64,000 nucleotides of DNA from Chelativorans sp. ZYF759 (GTDB lineage Bacteria; Pseudomonadota; Alphaproteobacteria; Rhizobiales; Rhizobiaceae), in assembly GCF_012911015.1 (NCBI RefSeq), contig NZ_WVVV01000003.1:111565-175564 (forward strand), in the 5' to 3' direction. The position numbers and the translations under genes are program-made. Of the stretch, positions 55,391-63,246 are shown piece by piece; position 1 is the stretch's first letter, and every line of letters begins with the position of its first letter. Below the pieces are notes generated by a model, which was not told the origin of the DNA, did no database searches, and was given only the letters and a program-made list of their open reading frames with translations.

Positions 55391-56144
55391 CGCCGGGCTT
55401 TCCGGACGCCGGGTGCTGGCCGGTGGCGGCACCGCGCTGGCCGTCATCTTCACCTTCGTGGCAGCCAATGCCATCTGGTACCAGCCGCACGCCCACATGT
55501 CCCCGATCCTGTCGACACGCACAAACCAGCTGCCCGCGCCCGCCCAGCCGACGGCAGACAGGACGGCGCCGGCGGGTGACCGCGACGTCGCAGCGCGGGA
55601 GGAGCCCGAAGAGGTCCCCACCACGGTGATCCGCCTGGAACGCGAGGTGCCGGTGCCCGCCGCAGGCGACCCGCTAGTCGCCGACATCCAGAAGGTGATG
55701 GCTGAACTCGGGCTCTATGACGGCGACGTGGACGGTCTGGCCGGGCCGATGACGCGCGCGTCGATCGAAGCCTACCAGAAGATGATCGGGCTCGAGATTA
55801 CCGGGCAGATCGACGAGACGCTGATAGCGAAGCTGGGCATTTCGGGTGCCACGCAGGTGCCCGCCCCACCTGCGGCCCGACCGGACCGCGAGGATGTCGC
55901 CCGGCCGGCGACCGACACCGTGCAGACCGCTTCGCTGTCGGAGGAGGTGGGTGATGCGCTGGTGAAGCGTGTCCAGGCCGCCTTGCGCGCCTTCGGGAAT
56001 GACGACATCGAGATCGACGGTGTCGCGGGACCGCGGACCCGGGCTGCCATACGCGAGTTCCAGTCGCTCTTCGGATTGCCGGAAACGGGCGAGCCCGACG
56101 GCGACGTCTATGCCAAGATGCGCGAGATCGGTCTCGCCGACTGA
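55320..56144 (+). CDS. Peptidoglycan-binding (PG_binding_1) membrane-anchored protein
   Basis: 274 residues from a TTG at 55320, overlapping the kinase gene by 71 bp; an ATG at 55365 with GAGGAAGAG is a good alternative. Basic N-terminus, one membrane helix (VLAGGGTALAVIFTFVAANAIW), a Pro/Ala-rich linker, then two peptidoglycan-binding repeats: DIQKVMAELGLYDGDVDG...RASIEAYQKMIGL (about 120-160) and RVQAALRAFGNDDIEIDG...RAAIREFQSLFGL (about 217-260). Probably periplasmic, bound to the cell wall. Confidence 0.87.
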   Translation: MARAKKAKPKTQRKSMRRSSASRDAGLSGRRVLAGGGTALAVIFTFVAANAIWYQPHAHMSPILSTRTNQLPAPAQPTADRTAPAGDRDVAAREEPEEVPTTVIRLEREVPVPAAGDPLVADIQKVMAELGLYDGDVDGLAGPMTRASIEAYQKMIGLEITGQIDETLIAKLGISGATQVPAPPAARPDREDVARPATDTVQTASLSEEVGDALVKRVQAALRAFGNDDIEIDGVAGPRTRAAIREFQSLFGLPETGEPDGDVYAKMREIGLAD

Positions 56145-56178
56145 GCGAGAACCACAATCCCAGCCTCGGGAGGACAGC

Positions 56179-56523
56179 TTGCGCCTAACGTCCGACTTCT
56201 GGATTTCCGCCTTGATCCGCCGTGCCTTCGGCGCGGGCGGCTATGCCGCGGTCGTGCGCCGCGGCGCGACCGAAGCAGGCGCGATCTTCATTACCAACCG
56301 ATCCCGCGATGGCATGTACCGTCTCTACGGACCGGCTGCCCAGACGAGTTACGACGAAGCCGGTCCGCAGGAGCGGCGTTTCGCGCTTCTGCTGGAGGGC
56401 GAGGAAGAACTGATCTCGACCCGGCTCGAGAAAGAAAGCCGGTTCGATCCCGATCTGTGGGTCGTGGAGATCGAAGCGGAAGAGGCGGCCGTCATCGAAT
56501 GGCTGCCGCTCACGACACCCTGA
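56179..56523 (+). CDS. DUF1491-family protein
   Basis: 114 residues from a TTG at 56179 with GGGAGGA upstream. RLTSDFWISALIRRAFGAGG and the acidic C-terminus (LWVVEIEAEEAAVIEWLPL) are the family pattern. Small cytosolic alphaproteobacterial protein of unknown function. Follows the peptidoglycan-binding protein gene by 34 bp; convergent with and overlapping the DUF2336 gene by 14 bp. Confidence 0.85.
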   Translation: MRLTSDFWISALIRRAFGAGGYAAVVRRGATEAGAIFITNRSRDGMYRLYGPAAQTSYDEAGPQERRFALLLEGEEELISTRLEKESRFDPDLWVVEIEAEEAAVIEWLPLTTP

Positions 56524-57517
56524 GAAGCGCGTTGGACGAACTCGCCGCCTGATCCTGATTGGCGGCCGGCGGGATCTCGGCATCCGCCCACTCCACATCG
56601 TCCCTCCGTTCCATGAAGCCGGGTATGGCGCTCATCTTCCAGTCACGCACCGTCTCGCGCGCGCCGTTGACGGAGAGCGAGGCGAAGCGGTCGAGGAAAT
56701 GGCGGATCGCCTCGGGATGGACGTAGACCGATCCGAACACGCAGGCGGCAAGCAGGAACGCCTCTTCCTGCCGCAGGTCGAGCGCGCGCAGGGCGATAGG
56801 CAGGTCGTGACGGCCCAGATCACCGACAAGGGCTTCGCCCTGCACGAAGGAAATCCCCAGCGTGCGGGCGAGCGTGTGGGCAAAAACATCCTTCAGCCCG
56901 GTCAGGGCAGCGGAACGAAGCTTGTCGTAGGCGCCGGGCGTCGTCCGCCAACGCGCCAGCGCGGGCAGAGGGCTCTGCGGCGCGGTCGTCGTGGAGGGCA
57001 TCTGTTGCGCCTTTGCGGGGCCCATCATCTCGCGCAGTTTGCGGCGCGTTTCCTCGGCCCTGTCGGTCTCGGGCGGGTGCTCATTGGCCCGGGCCGATCG
57101 GTCGAGCTTCTCCAGCGCGGAAATCAGCTTGGCGATGCGTGGATTGAGATCGGAACGGGCGGCAATCGCGCGGGCATGGTTCATGCCATGACGACCGATC
57201 AGCGCGATGAGGTCAATGTCGCAGAGCTCGCGCGAACGCATGAGCAGGGGCGCTGCGACGGAAACCGGTTCGTCGCACAGACGCCGCACGAGAGAGGGCG
57301 GTGCCTCCGTGACCTCCGACAGCGCGGCCGCGACGTATCGCCGGGTCTCGAGCGATGCCTTTTCGATCAACGGCAGGGCGAGGTCGTCCAGCTGCGCGAT
57401 CTCGCGCCGGGACGGGCGGGGCAGCGAGCAGAAGGCGTAGACGGCAGCCCGCAGCAATCGTTCCTGGCTTCCACTGCGCCGGTAGGCCGGCAGGCGGCTG
57501 AACTCGAATACTGACAC
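56510..57517 (-). CDS. DUF2336-family protein
   Basis: 335 residues. HEAT-like helical repeats: LEKA-type helices with VAAALSEVTEAPPSLVRRL, DEPVSVAAPLLMRSRELCDI and HGMNHARAIAARSDL, characteristic of alphaproteobacterial DUF2336 proteins. The central linker (about 155-180) is polar. No membrane segment. The CtrA-like site at 57595-57609 lies 78 bp upstream of its start. Confidence 0.87.
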   Translation of the reverse strand: MSVFEFSRLPAYRRSGSQERLLRAAVYAFCSLPRPSRREIAQLDDLALPLIEKASLETRRYVAAALSEVTEAPPSLVRRLCDEPVSVAAPLLMRSRELCDIDLIALIGRHGMNHARAIAARSDLNPRIAKLISALEKLDRSARANEHPPETDRAEETRRKLREMMGPAKAQQMPSTTTAPQSPLPALARWRTTPGAYDKLRSAALTGLKDVFAHTLARTLGISFVQGEALVGDLGRHDLPIALRALDLRQEEAFLLAACVFGSVYVHPEAIRHFLDRFASLSVNGARETVRDWKMSAIPGFMERRDDVEWADAEIPPAANQDQAASSSNALLRVS

Positions 57518-57594
57518 GGTGACAACTCGCTACTCGTTACACACGGGACGAGCACGACCGCACGACGCCCCTCCGTCAAATTAGACGAGATGCG

Positions 57595-57609
57595 TTAGCA
57601 AGCTGTTAA
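57595..57609. promoter_or_regulatory. CtrA-like binding site
   Basis: TTAG-CAAGCTG-TTAA fits the cell-cycle regulator CtrA consensus TTAA-N7-TTAA with one mismatch, followed by CC. It lies between the divergent DUF2336 gene and a small gene, a suitable place to control either. Confidence 0.45.
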
Positions 57610-57674
57610 CCGTTGGGAGCCGTTACTCGGCCATGTGCTGCGTTCTGCTCGATTCGGCAACAGCGAGAACCAGA

Positions 57675-57863
57675 ATGACAATGGCAATGATTCTTCCATT
57701 CCCCGCCCACAAGGGCGAAACCCGCCGGCCCCCCTGTGGCGAGACGGCGGAGATCATTCTTTTTCCGGGCATCCGCTATGAAAGGCGCGAGGGCGAGGAA
57801 GCGCTTCCCGCCGGCAAGAAACGCCGCAAGAGCGCCGACGACCGCGTGCCCGCGGCTCAGTAG
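57675..57863 (+). CDS. Small conserved hypothetical protein
   Basis: 62 residues (start ATG 57675; ATGs at 57681 and 57687 are also in frame). MILPFPAHKG and EIILFPGIRYERR resemble short conserved proteins I recall in Hyphomicrobiales; the tail is basic. No membrane segment. Its stop overlaps the convergent DUF1254 gene by 7 bp. Function unknown. Confidence 0.6.
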   Translation: MTMAMILPFPAHKGETRRPPCGETAEIILFPGIRYERREGEEALPAGKKRRKSADDRVPAAQ

Positions 57864-58396
57864 GGATCGCAGGACACGCTGCGCAGATAGTCGCCCACGC
57901 GCGATCGCCAGCTCTCGTCGGGCAGGAAGCTGCGGATCACCGCCGTTCCCGCCTCAAGATCCGCCTCCACAAAGATTGACGTCGCGAAATCCTCCGGAAA
58001 GGCGTGCCTGAGATCCAGCATCTGCACGGGCTTAAGGATGACGATATCGAGTTGGCCCTCGCTTGCGGTGCGGTCGTTGAGACTGAAGATGTTCTGGCCC
58101 ATCCGGTCATAGACCGACAGGGACCAGAACAGGACCCGGTCCGGCGCGTGGATGCGCACCGGCCCCTCGTCGAGATCGAACCGGCATGCCGCGGCCAGGA
58201 AGAGAGGGTCCGGATTGGCCAGCAGGCGGTTTGCTTCCTCTCCCTCGATCATGAGGGTTTCGTGGACCTCTCCCAGTTCCGCCATGCGGGACCAGGCATC
58301 GCGCTCCGCCAGATAGGGCAGCAGAAAGAGGATGGCGATGTGAACGATGCCCGCGCCCACCACACCGATCAGCAAGGCATAGGCAAATCTAGTCAC
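57857..58396 (-). CDS. DUF1254-family protein
   Basis: 179 residues from a GTG at 58396 that overlaps the upstream stop (TGTGACTAG). N-terminal membrane helix (FAYALLIGVVGAGIVHIAIL), then a soluble domain with FWSLSVYDRMGQNIFSLNDR and a C-terminal cysteine (SVSCDPY), matching the short DUF1254 form. Paired with the DUF1214 gene directly upstream, as usual in alphaproteobacteria. Function unknown. Confidence 0.83.
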   Translation of the reverse strand: MTRFAYALLIGVVGAGIVHIAILFLLPYLAERDAWSRMAELGEVHETLMIEGEEANRLLANPDPLFLAAACRFDLDEGPVRIHAPDRVLFWSLSVYDRMGQNIFSLNDRTASEGQLDIVILKPVQMLDLRHAFPEDFATSIFVEADLEAGTAVIRSFLPDESWRSRVGDYLRSVSCDPY

Positions 58397-58961
58397 AGGC
58401 CAACCGCCGAATAAGGGGGAGCTGGACATCGACCGCGCGCGCGGTCGTGGCGACGGCCGTGTCGTAGAGCGCCAGAACCAGCGCGAACTCGCCGGTGCCG
58501 GTGAGGCGCAGCCAGTTGCCCGGGTGGGGATCGCGCGACACGGGAATGTCGAAGGAACCGTCCTCGCGCCGCAGGATGGCAAGGGAATTCAAGGCGCCAC
58601 CGGCCGGGACCAGTCCGCCATTGCCCTGTCGTGCAGCATGCAGCGTCCACAGTCGGGACGGAGGGATCGGGCCTTCCACCTGGTAGGTGCAGGACGACGA
58701 CAGCGGCTGCCCGAGCGTGTCGCGCGCGGCGGTGAAGGCGATCCCTTCGGCCTGGCCGAGGGCCAGATAGCCCTGGCGCGCGAAACGCGCACGCGAATAG
58801 GGATCGGCCGCCGGGGTGCCCCGGTCGGGGAAGGCCGTCCACGCCCCGACATCGACCGCGCCGAAGCCAAATCCCCTGTCGATCATCATCCAGGCACTGG
58901 CCGCGCCGCCGCCAATGGCGATCGACAAGGCAAAGGCGATCAGGAAGATCTTATGGATCAT
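58389..58961 (-). CDS. DUF1214-family protein
   Basis: 190 residues. N-terminal signal/anchor helix (IFLIAFALSIAIGGGAASAW), then LWTLHAARQGNG, SRDPHPGNWLRLTGTGEFAL and ALYDTAVAT, the DUF1214 core. Probably periplasmic. Overlaps the DUF1254 gene by 8 bp, so the two proteins are probably made together. Confidence 0.86.
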   Translation of the reverse strand: MIHKIFLIAFALSIAIGGGAASAWMMIDRGFGFGAVDVGAWTAFPDRGTPAADPYSRARFARQGYLALGQAEGIAFTAARDTLGQPLSSSCTYQVEGPIPPSRLWTLHAARQGNGGLVPAGGALNSLAILRREDGSFDIPVSRDPHPGNWLRLTGTGEFALVLALYDTAVATTARAVDVQLPLIRRLACD

Positions 58962-59058
58962 GTTTTACAACCACCCGCCTGCTGCCCGAGGGCCTTCCGG
59001 AACAAACGCGGCCATGCAGGATCGATCCGGACGCGCGGCCTAGCCTCGTAGCCGCCGC

Positions 59059-61197
59059 TCACAAGGAGGACAAGGCCTCAGGTTCACGGGGAAGGGCAAC
59101 GGGGGGTGCTTCGCGGAACATCTCGTTGATGGACTGCAGGAGCCGCGTGGTGCGCGATGACATCACGGGCGGACGATCGCTGCGATCGCCGTCCTCGCCA
59201 GCCGCGCCATCCTCGCTCGACGCCACCTCCACCTCGACCGGCGCATCCACGCCGGGAATGGGCTTCAACTCGACGTTCTGGTGGGCGTAGGTCATCAGGC
59301 GCTGCCAGGTCATGGCGGGCAACGAGCCGCCGGTCATGCGGCGCGTCGGCGAATAGTCGTCATTTCCGAACCACACGGCGGCCGTGTAATTGCCGGTGAA
59401 GCCCACATACCAGCCGTCGCGGTAGCTTTGCGTGGTGCCGGTCTTGCCCCCCGAGCGGATGCCCTCCAGCGCCGCACGGCGCGCGGTGCCCCATTCGGGG
59501 ATCTGGACGAGGATCGAGTTCATCGCCGCGACGGCTTCTTCCGAGACCACGCGGTGCGGGGGCGGAGCGTCGCGCTGGCGGTCGTAGATGATCTCGCCAC
59601 CATGCGTGGTGAGCTGCGTGATGCCGTGGCGCATGCCGGCATAGCCGCCATTGGCAAGCGTCCCATAACCCGTCGCCTGGTCCAGGACGGTGATGCCGGA
59701 GGTGCCGAGCACCATGGTGCGGTGGTTGCCGAGGTCGGATTCGACGCCCATGGCCACGGTCATGTTCTTGACCGTCTCGACCGACAGATGATCGCGCGTG
59801 AGGCGCACGGGCACGGTGTTGATCGAGCGCACCAGCGCGCTGGTCAGGTTGATGTTGCCCGAAAAGCTGCGGTTGTAGTTCTGCGGCGACCAGCCGGCCC
59901 AGGTGATCGGCGCATCGGGCACGACCGAATCCGGCGTGAAGCCGTCTTCCATCGCCGCCGTATAGACATAGGTCTTGAAGGACGAGCCGGTCTGGCGCAG
60001 GGCGCGGGTGGCGCGGTTGAACTGGCTGCGCGCATAGTCGCTGCCGCCGACAATCGCCCTGACGGCGCCGTTGTTCTCCAGCACCACGATGGCGCCTTCG
60101 GACGCGCCATAATCGCTGCCATACTGGCGCAGATGGTATTCGAGCGACTCCTCGGCTGCCTTCTGGATGTCGAGATCGATCGTCGTGCGCGCCACCAGCG
60201 CCGTCGGCCCATTGCGCGGCGCCACGCGCTTGACCTCCTCGAAGGCCCAGTCGAGGTAGTAATCGGGACTGTCGCGCCCGCCGCGATCGACGGCCGTGGC
60301 CGGATTGAGCCGCGCGTGAAGCACCTGGCCCTCCGTGGCAAAGCCCGAATCCACCATGTTGGACAAGACGACATTGGCACGCCCGCGCGCGGCGGGCAGG
60401 TTGATGTGGGGCGCCAGATGCCCCGGCGCCTTGAACAGGCCCGCGATCATGGCGGCCTCGGCAAGCGTGACGTCCTTGATCGGCTTGTCGAAATAGAAAT
60501 CGGCCGCCGCCGCGATGCCGAACGTGCCACCACCCAGATAGGCGCGGTCGAGATAGAGCTGGAGGATTTCCTTCTTGGTGAGGTTCATCTCCAGCCAGAG
60601 CGCCAGATAGGCTTCCTTGATCTTGCGCTCCATCGAGCGCTCGTTGGTCAGAAAGAGGTTCTTGGCGAGCTGCTGGGTGAGGGTGGAGCCGCCCTGGACG
60701 ACGCCATTGGCGCGCACATTCTCGCCCAGCGCGCGGCCAAGCCCGATGAAGTCGATGCCGAAATGCTCGAAGAAGCGACGGTCCTCGGTGGCCAGCACCG
60801 CGTTGATGACGTGATCCGGCAGTTCGTCGACGGCCACGGAATCGCGCTGGATGATGCCGCGCTGGCCGATCTCGTTGCCGTAGCGGTCGACGAAGGTGAC
60901 GGCATAATCGCCCTGGGAGAGCCAGTCGCGCTGGGTCTCGTCGAAGGCCGGGATGGCGAGCGCGACCAGCACGATCGTCGCCGCCGTGCCCATGGTGAAA
61001 CCTTCGGAGGCGAGTTCCACCACGCCGCGCCGCCAGCCCGACACGCGGAAGCGGCGGAAGAAGATGGTCACGCTCTCCCACCATTCTCGTGCCCGAAAGC
61101 CGGAATCGTAAAGGCTGGAATCGATCCAGGCATCGAATTCGAGAAGCTTCGATGCTTTCGGTGCCTTAGAGGGCTTTGTCTCGAACGGATCCTTCAT
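59059..61197 (-). CDS. Class A penicillin-binding protein (bifunctional, PBP1A/1C type)
   Basis: 712 residues. Cytoplasmic N-terminus with a membrane helix (TMGTAATIVLVALAIPAF, about 68-85). Glycosyltransferase 51 domain: ATEDRRFFEHFGID (catalytic Glu 138) and GGSTLTQQLAKN. Transpeptidase domain: TGSSFKTYVYTAAM (SxxK serine), the SIN motif (VRSINTVPVRLT) and KTGTTQSYRDGWYVGF. It polymerises and cross-links peptidoglycan. The acidic Ser/Asp-rich C-terminal tail (ASSEDGAAGEDGDRSDR) is not part of the fold. Confidence 0.95.
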   Translation of the reverse strand: MKDPFETKPSKAPKASKLLEFDAWIDSSLYDSGFRAREWWESVTIFFRRFRVSGWRRGVVELASEGFTMGTAATIVLVALAIPAFDETQRDWLSQGDYAVTFVDRYGNEIGQRGIIQRDSVAVDELPDHVINAVLATEDRRFFEHFGIDFIGLGRALGENVRANGVVQGGSTLTQQLAKNLFLTNERSMERKIKEAYLALWLEMNLTKKEILQLYLDRAYLGGGTFGIAAAADFYFDKPIKDVTLAEAAMIAGLFKAPGHLAPHINLPAARGRANVVLSNMVDSGFATEGQVLHARLNPATAVDRGGRDSPDYYLDWAFEEVKRVAPRNGPTALVARTTIDLDIQKAAEESLEYHLRQYGSDYGASEGAIVVLENNGAVRAIVGGSDYARSQFNRATRALRQTGSSFKTYVYTAAMEDGFTPDSVVPDAPITWAGWSPQNYNRSFSGNINLTSALVRSINTVPVRLTRDHLSVETVKNMTVAMGVESDLGNHRTMVLGTSGITVLDQATGYGTLANGGYAGMRHGITQLTTHGGEIIYDRQRDAPPPHRVVSEEAVAAMNSILVQIPEWGTARRAALEGIRSGGKTGTTQSYRDGWYVGFTGNYTAAVWFGNDDYSPTRRMTGGSLPAMTWQRLMTYAHQNVELKPIPGVDAPVEVEVASSEDGAAGEDGDRSDRPPVMSSRTTRLLQSINEMFREAPPVALPREPEALSSL

Positions 61198-61454
61198 TCA
61201 GATAGCTGCCCATGCCCGCGCGTCCCTTGCGCATTCCCCAGCCGGCCGGAAAGCGGACCTGTCCCTGTCCATCATCCGGCAAGCTCGCGAAATTACTCCC
61301 AATCCCACCGATGCCACAAGGCGATAAGCGGGAAACACTGTGTGATCGTTAACCGGAGGATGCAGGCCATGTTCCCGCAAAGCCACTTTGTGCGCGGGGG
61401 TGGTGCCGATCGGCAACAGGGGAGGGGAGCGTTGCGCGCCCCCCTCGAAGAGGG
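61198..61454. other. Intergenic region downstream of the secreted protein gene
   Basis: 257 bp between two leftward genes, containing a GTTAACC motif near 61349 and otherwise nothing recognised. It should hold the promoter of the penicillin-binding protein gene. Confidence 0.35.
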
Positions 61455-61928
61455 TCAGCGTCGTGCGGTGCGCATGGTCATGCGGGCATCGCAATATTCG
61501 CCGTCATGGGTGCCGACCCACACGTCGAGCCAGCCATTGGACGGGCGCGTGAGCGTGATCAGCGGGTCGAGATTGCCGTTGTCGTCGTCGTCATAATACC
61601 AGTTGGCGCGGCCGGTATTGATCAACAGGATGCTGTCGCATTGCGAGACGACGGAGATCGACAGGCGGTAGCCGTCCATCGCCGACAGGTCGAAGGTGAA
61701 ATCCGGCTGGTCCATGACATAGCCCTGGCCGCGATCGGTCTGCGGACGGACCGAGCTGCAACGGGCGATGTTGGTGTCGCCGCCGGCGGTGACGTTGAAG
61801 CTGCGGCCGCCGGTGAGATCGTGGCCCGAGAGCCGGTGGGTCTCACCCGAGAGCGACCAGTCCGGGCAGGCCCAGGACGCGGTGGTCAGGAACAGAAAAG
61901 AAGACAGAGAAAGCAGAATAACTCGCAT
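61455..61928 (-). CDS. Secreted cysteine-containing protein with acidic loop
   Basis: 157 residues from the ATG at 61928, with GGGGAG upstream. Signal peptide MRVILLSLSSFLFLTTASWA, mature start CPDWSLSGE. Cysteines at the mature N-terminus, in IARCSSV, VVSQCDS and GEYCDAR could form two disulfides. A beta-rich pattern (GYRLSISVVSQCDSILLIN) leads to the acidic loop NWYYDDDDNGNLDP, which looks like a metal (calcium) site, and DVWVGTHDGEYCDARM. This resembles beta-sandwich domains of the pre-peptidase type by eye. Function unknown. Confidence 0.8.
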   Translation of the reverse strand: MRVILLSLSSFLFLTTASWACPDWSLSGETHRLSGHDLTGGRSFNVTAGGDTNIARCSSVRPQTDRGQGYVMDQPDFTFDLSAMDGYRLSISVVSQCDSILLINTGRANWYYDDDDNGNLDPLITLTRPSNGWLDVWVGTHDGEYCDARMTMRTARR

Positions 61929-62148
61929 CACAAAACTCCCCAGCCCGATGCGGACGCCGAAATCTACGCCTGTCGCTGCCCTTCGGCAACGACGATTTTT
62001 GGGGCGATCGCGTTCCTCCATGGCGCGGGCGGAAAGGGTTTGGCCGCCGTTCCCCGCGCCCGTGGCGGCGGCGCGATCCTGGCTGCGGAACTCTGACAGG
62101 TCGAGGAGGTTCGGAGCCGGGGGGCATAGCCTCGGAAGGTTTGCCCAA

Positions 62149-63075
62149 ATGTTCTTACGTGTCGACAAGCTGCAGATCGATCTGCCTCAGCCCGCTGCCC
62201 AGGACCCGAACGCCGCGGCCGCGCTCCAGGAACTGCTGGGCGGGAAATATGGCGAGATGTCCACGCTCGGAAACTATCTCTTCCAGAGCTTCAATTTCCG
62301 CTCCAAGAGCAAACTGCGCCCCTTCTACAGCCTGGTGGCGGCGATCACGGCCGAGGAACTGGGCCATCTCGAGCTGGTCTCGAACGGCGTCTCCATGCTG
62401 GCCAACGGGCCCGACGAGAAGGATGCCGACATGGAAGGCGGCGGCGACATCTCGGACGCGCCCTACGACATGATGAAGGACGCCAGGCTGGCGGCCGCCT
62501 TCTATTCGCATGGCGGCGGCGCGGTGCCGGTGGATTCCAACGGGCTGTCCTGGAACAAGGATTTCATCACCACGACCGGCAACGTGATCTTCGACCTGTT
62601 GCACAATTTCCATCTCGAATGCGGGGCGAGACTGCACAAGCTCCGGGTCTACGAGTCGCTGACCGACCCGACGGGCCGCGAGGTGTGCGGCTACCTGCTC
62701 GTGCGCGGCTCGGTGCATGCCCATGCCTATGCGCTGGCGTTGAAGAAGATCACTGGGGTGGAGATCGAGAAGATGCTGCCGACGCCCAACATCCCGCTCG
62801 GCAACATTCCCGAGGCACAGAAATATCTCGACGAGGGCTCGCACCGGCGCCTCTACACCTTCAGCCCGGACGATTATCAGGAGATCGCCGGGATCTGGGG
62901 CAATGGCGAGGTGGCGCTGCCCGACGACCCGCCCGGCGAACTGGAGGTGGTGGAAGGCATGCCCGATGGCGGCAAGATCCAGGAACTGGTCGGCGAACCC
63001 AACGCCTTCACGCCCGACTATGCGCCGGAGGAAATGTTCGAGATCGCGCAGAAGCTCTACAAGAAGTCGCGCTAG
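62149..63075 (+). CDS. Manganese catalase (di-manganese, non-haem)
   Basis: 308 residues from the ATG at 62149, with GGAAGG upstream. Ferritin-like fold with di-manganese ligands in AAITAEELGHLELVSNGV (Glu, His) and NFHLECGARLHKLRVYE (Glu, His). Further conserved segments are LQELLGGKYGEMSTLGNYLF, ISDAPYDMMKDARLA and YLLVRGSVHAHAYALAL. Decomposes hydrogen peroxide in the cytosol. A singleton, with a 220-bp upstream gap. Confidence 0.94.
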   Translation: MFLRVDKLQIDLPQPAAQDPNAAAALQELLGGKYGEMSTLGNYLFQSFNFRSKSKLRPFYSLVAAITAEELGHLELVSNGVSMLANGPDEKDADMEGGGDISDAPYDMMKDARLAAAFYSHGGGAVPVDSNGLSWNKDFITTTGNVIFDLLHNFHLECGARLHKLRVYESLTDPTGREVCGYLLVRGSVHAHAYALALKKITGVEIEKMLPTPNIPLGNIPEAQKYLDEGSHRRLYTFSPDDYQEIAGIWGNGEVALPDDPPGELEVVEGMPDGGKIQELVGEPNAFTPDYAPEEMFEIAQKLYKKSR

Positions 63076-63098
63076 CGCGGTTTCGAAGACAGGGGGCG

Positions 63099-63149
63099 GG
63101 GCCTCATCCTTCGAGGCTCCGCTTCGCTGCGCACCTCAGGATGAGGCCC
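63099..63149. repeat. Palindromic intergenic repeat of alphaproteobacterial type
   Basis: GGGCCTCATCCT (63099-63110) and AGGATGAGGCCC (63138-63149) are perfect 12-bp inverted arms around TTCGAGGCTCCGCTTCGCTG-type sequence. I recall the same palindrome (CTCATCCTTCGAG...CTCAGGATGAG) scattered between genes in many Hyphomicrobiales genomes. It can form an RNA hairpin after the catalase stop and may act in mRNA 3'-end processing. Confidence 0.75.
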
Positions 63150-63246
63150 GGGGCGGGTGCGACCACCTGCCTGGCGTTGTCCCAGATCAACGTCCGCTGG
63201 CCGCGTTGCGACTAGGCCTGCGGACGCAACTTGATCGGGGGCCAGC

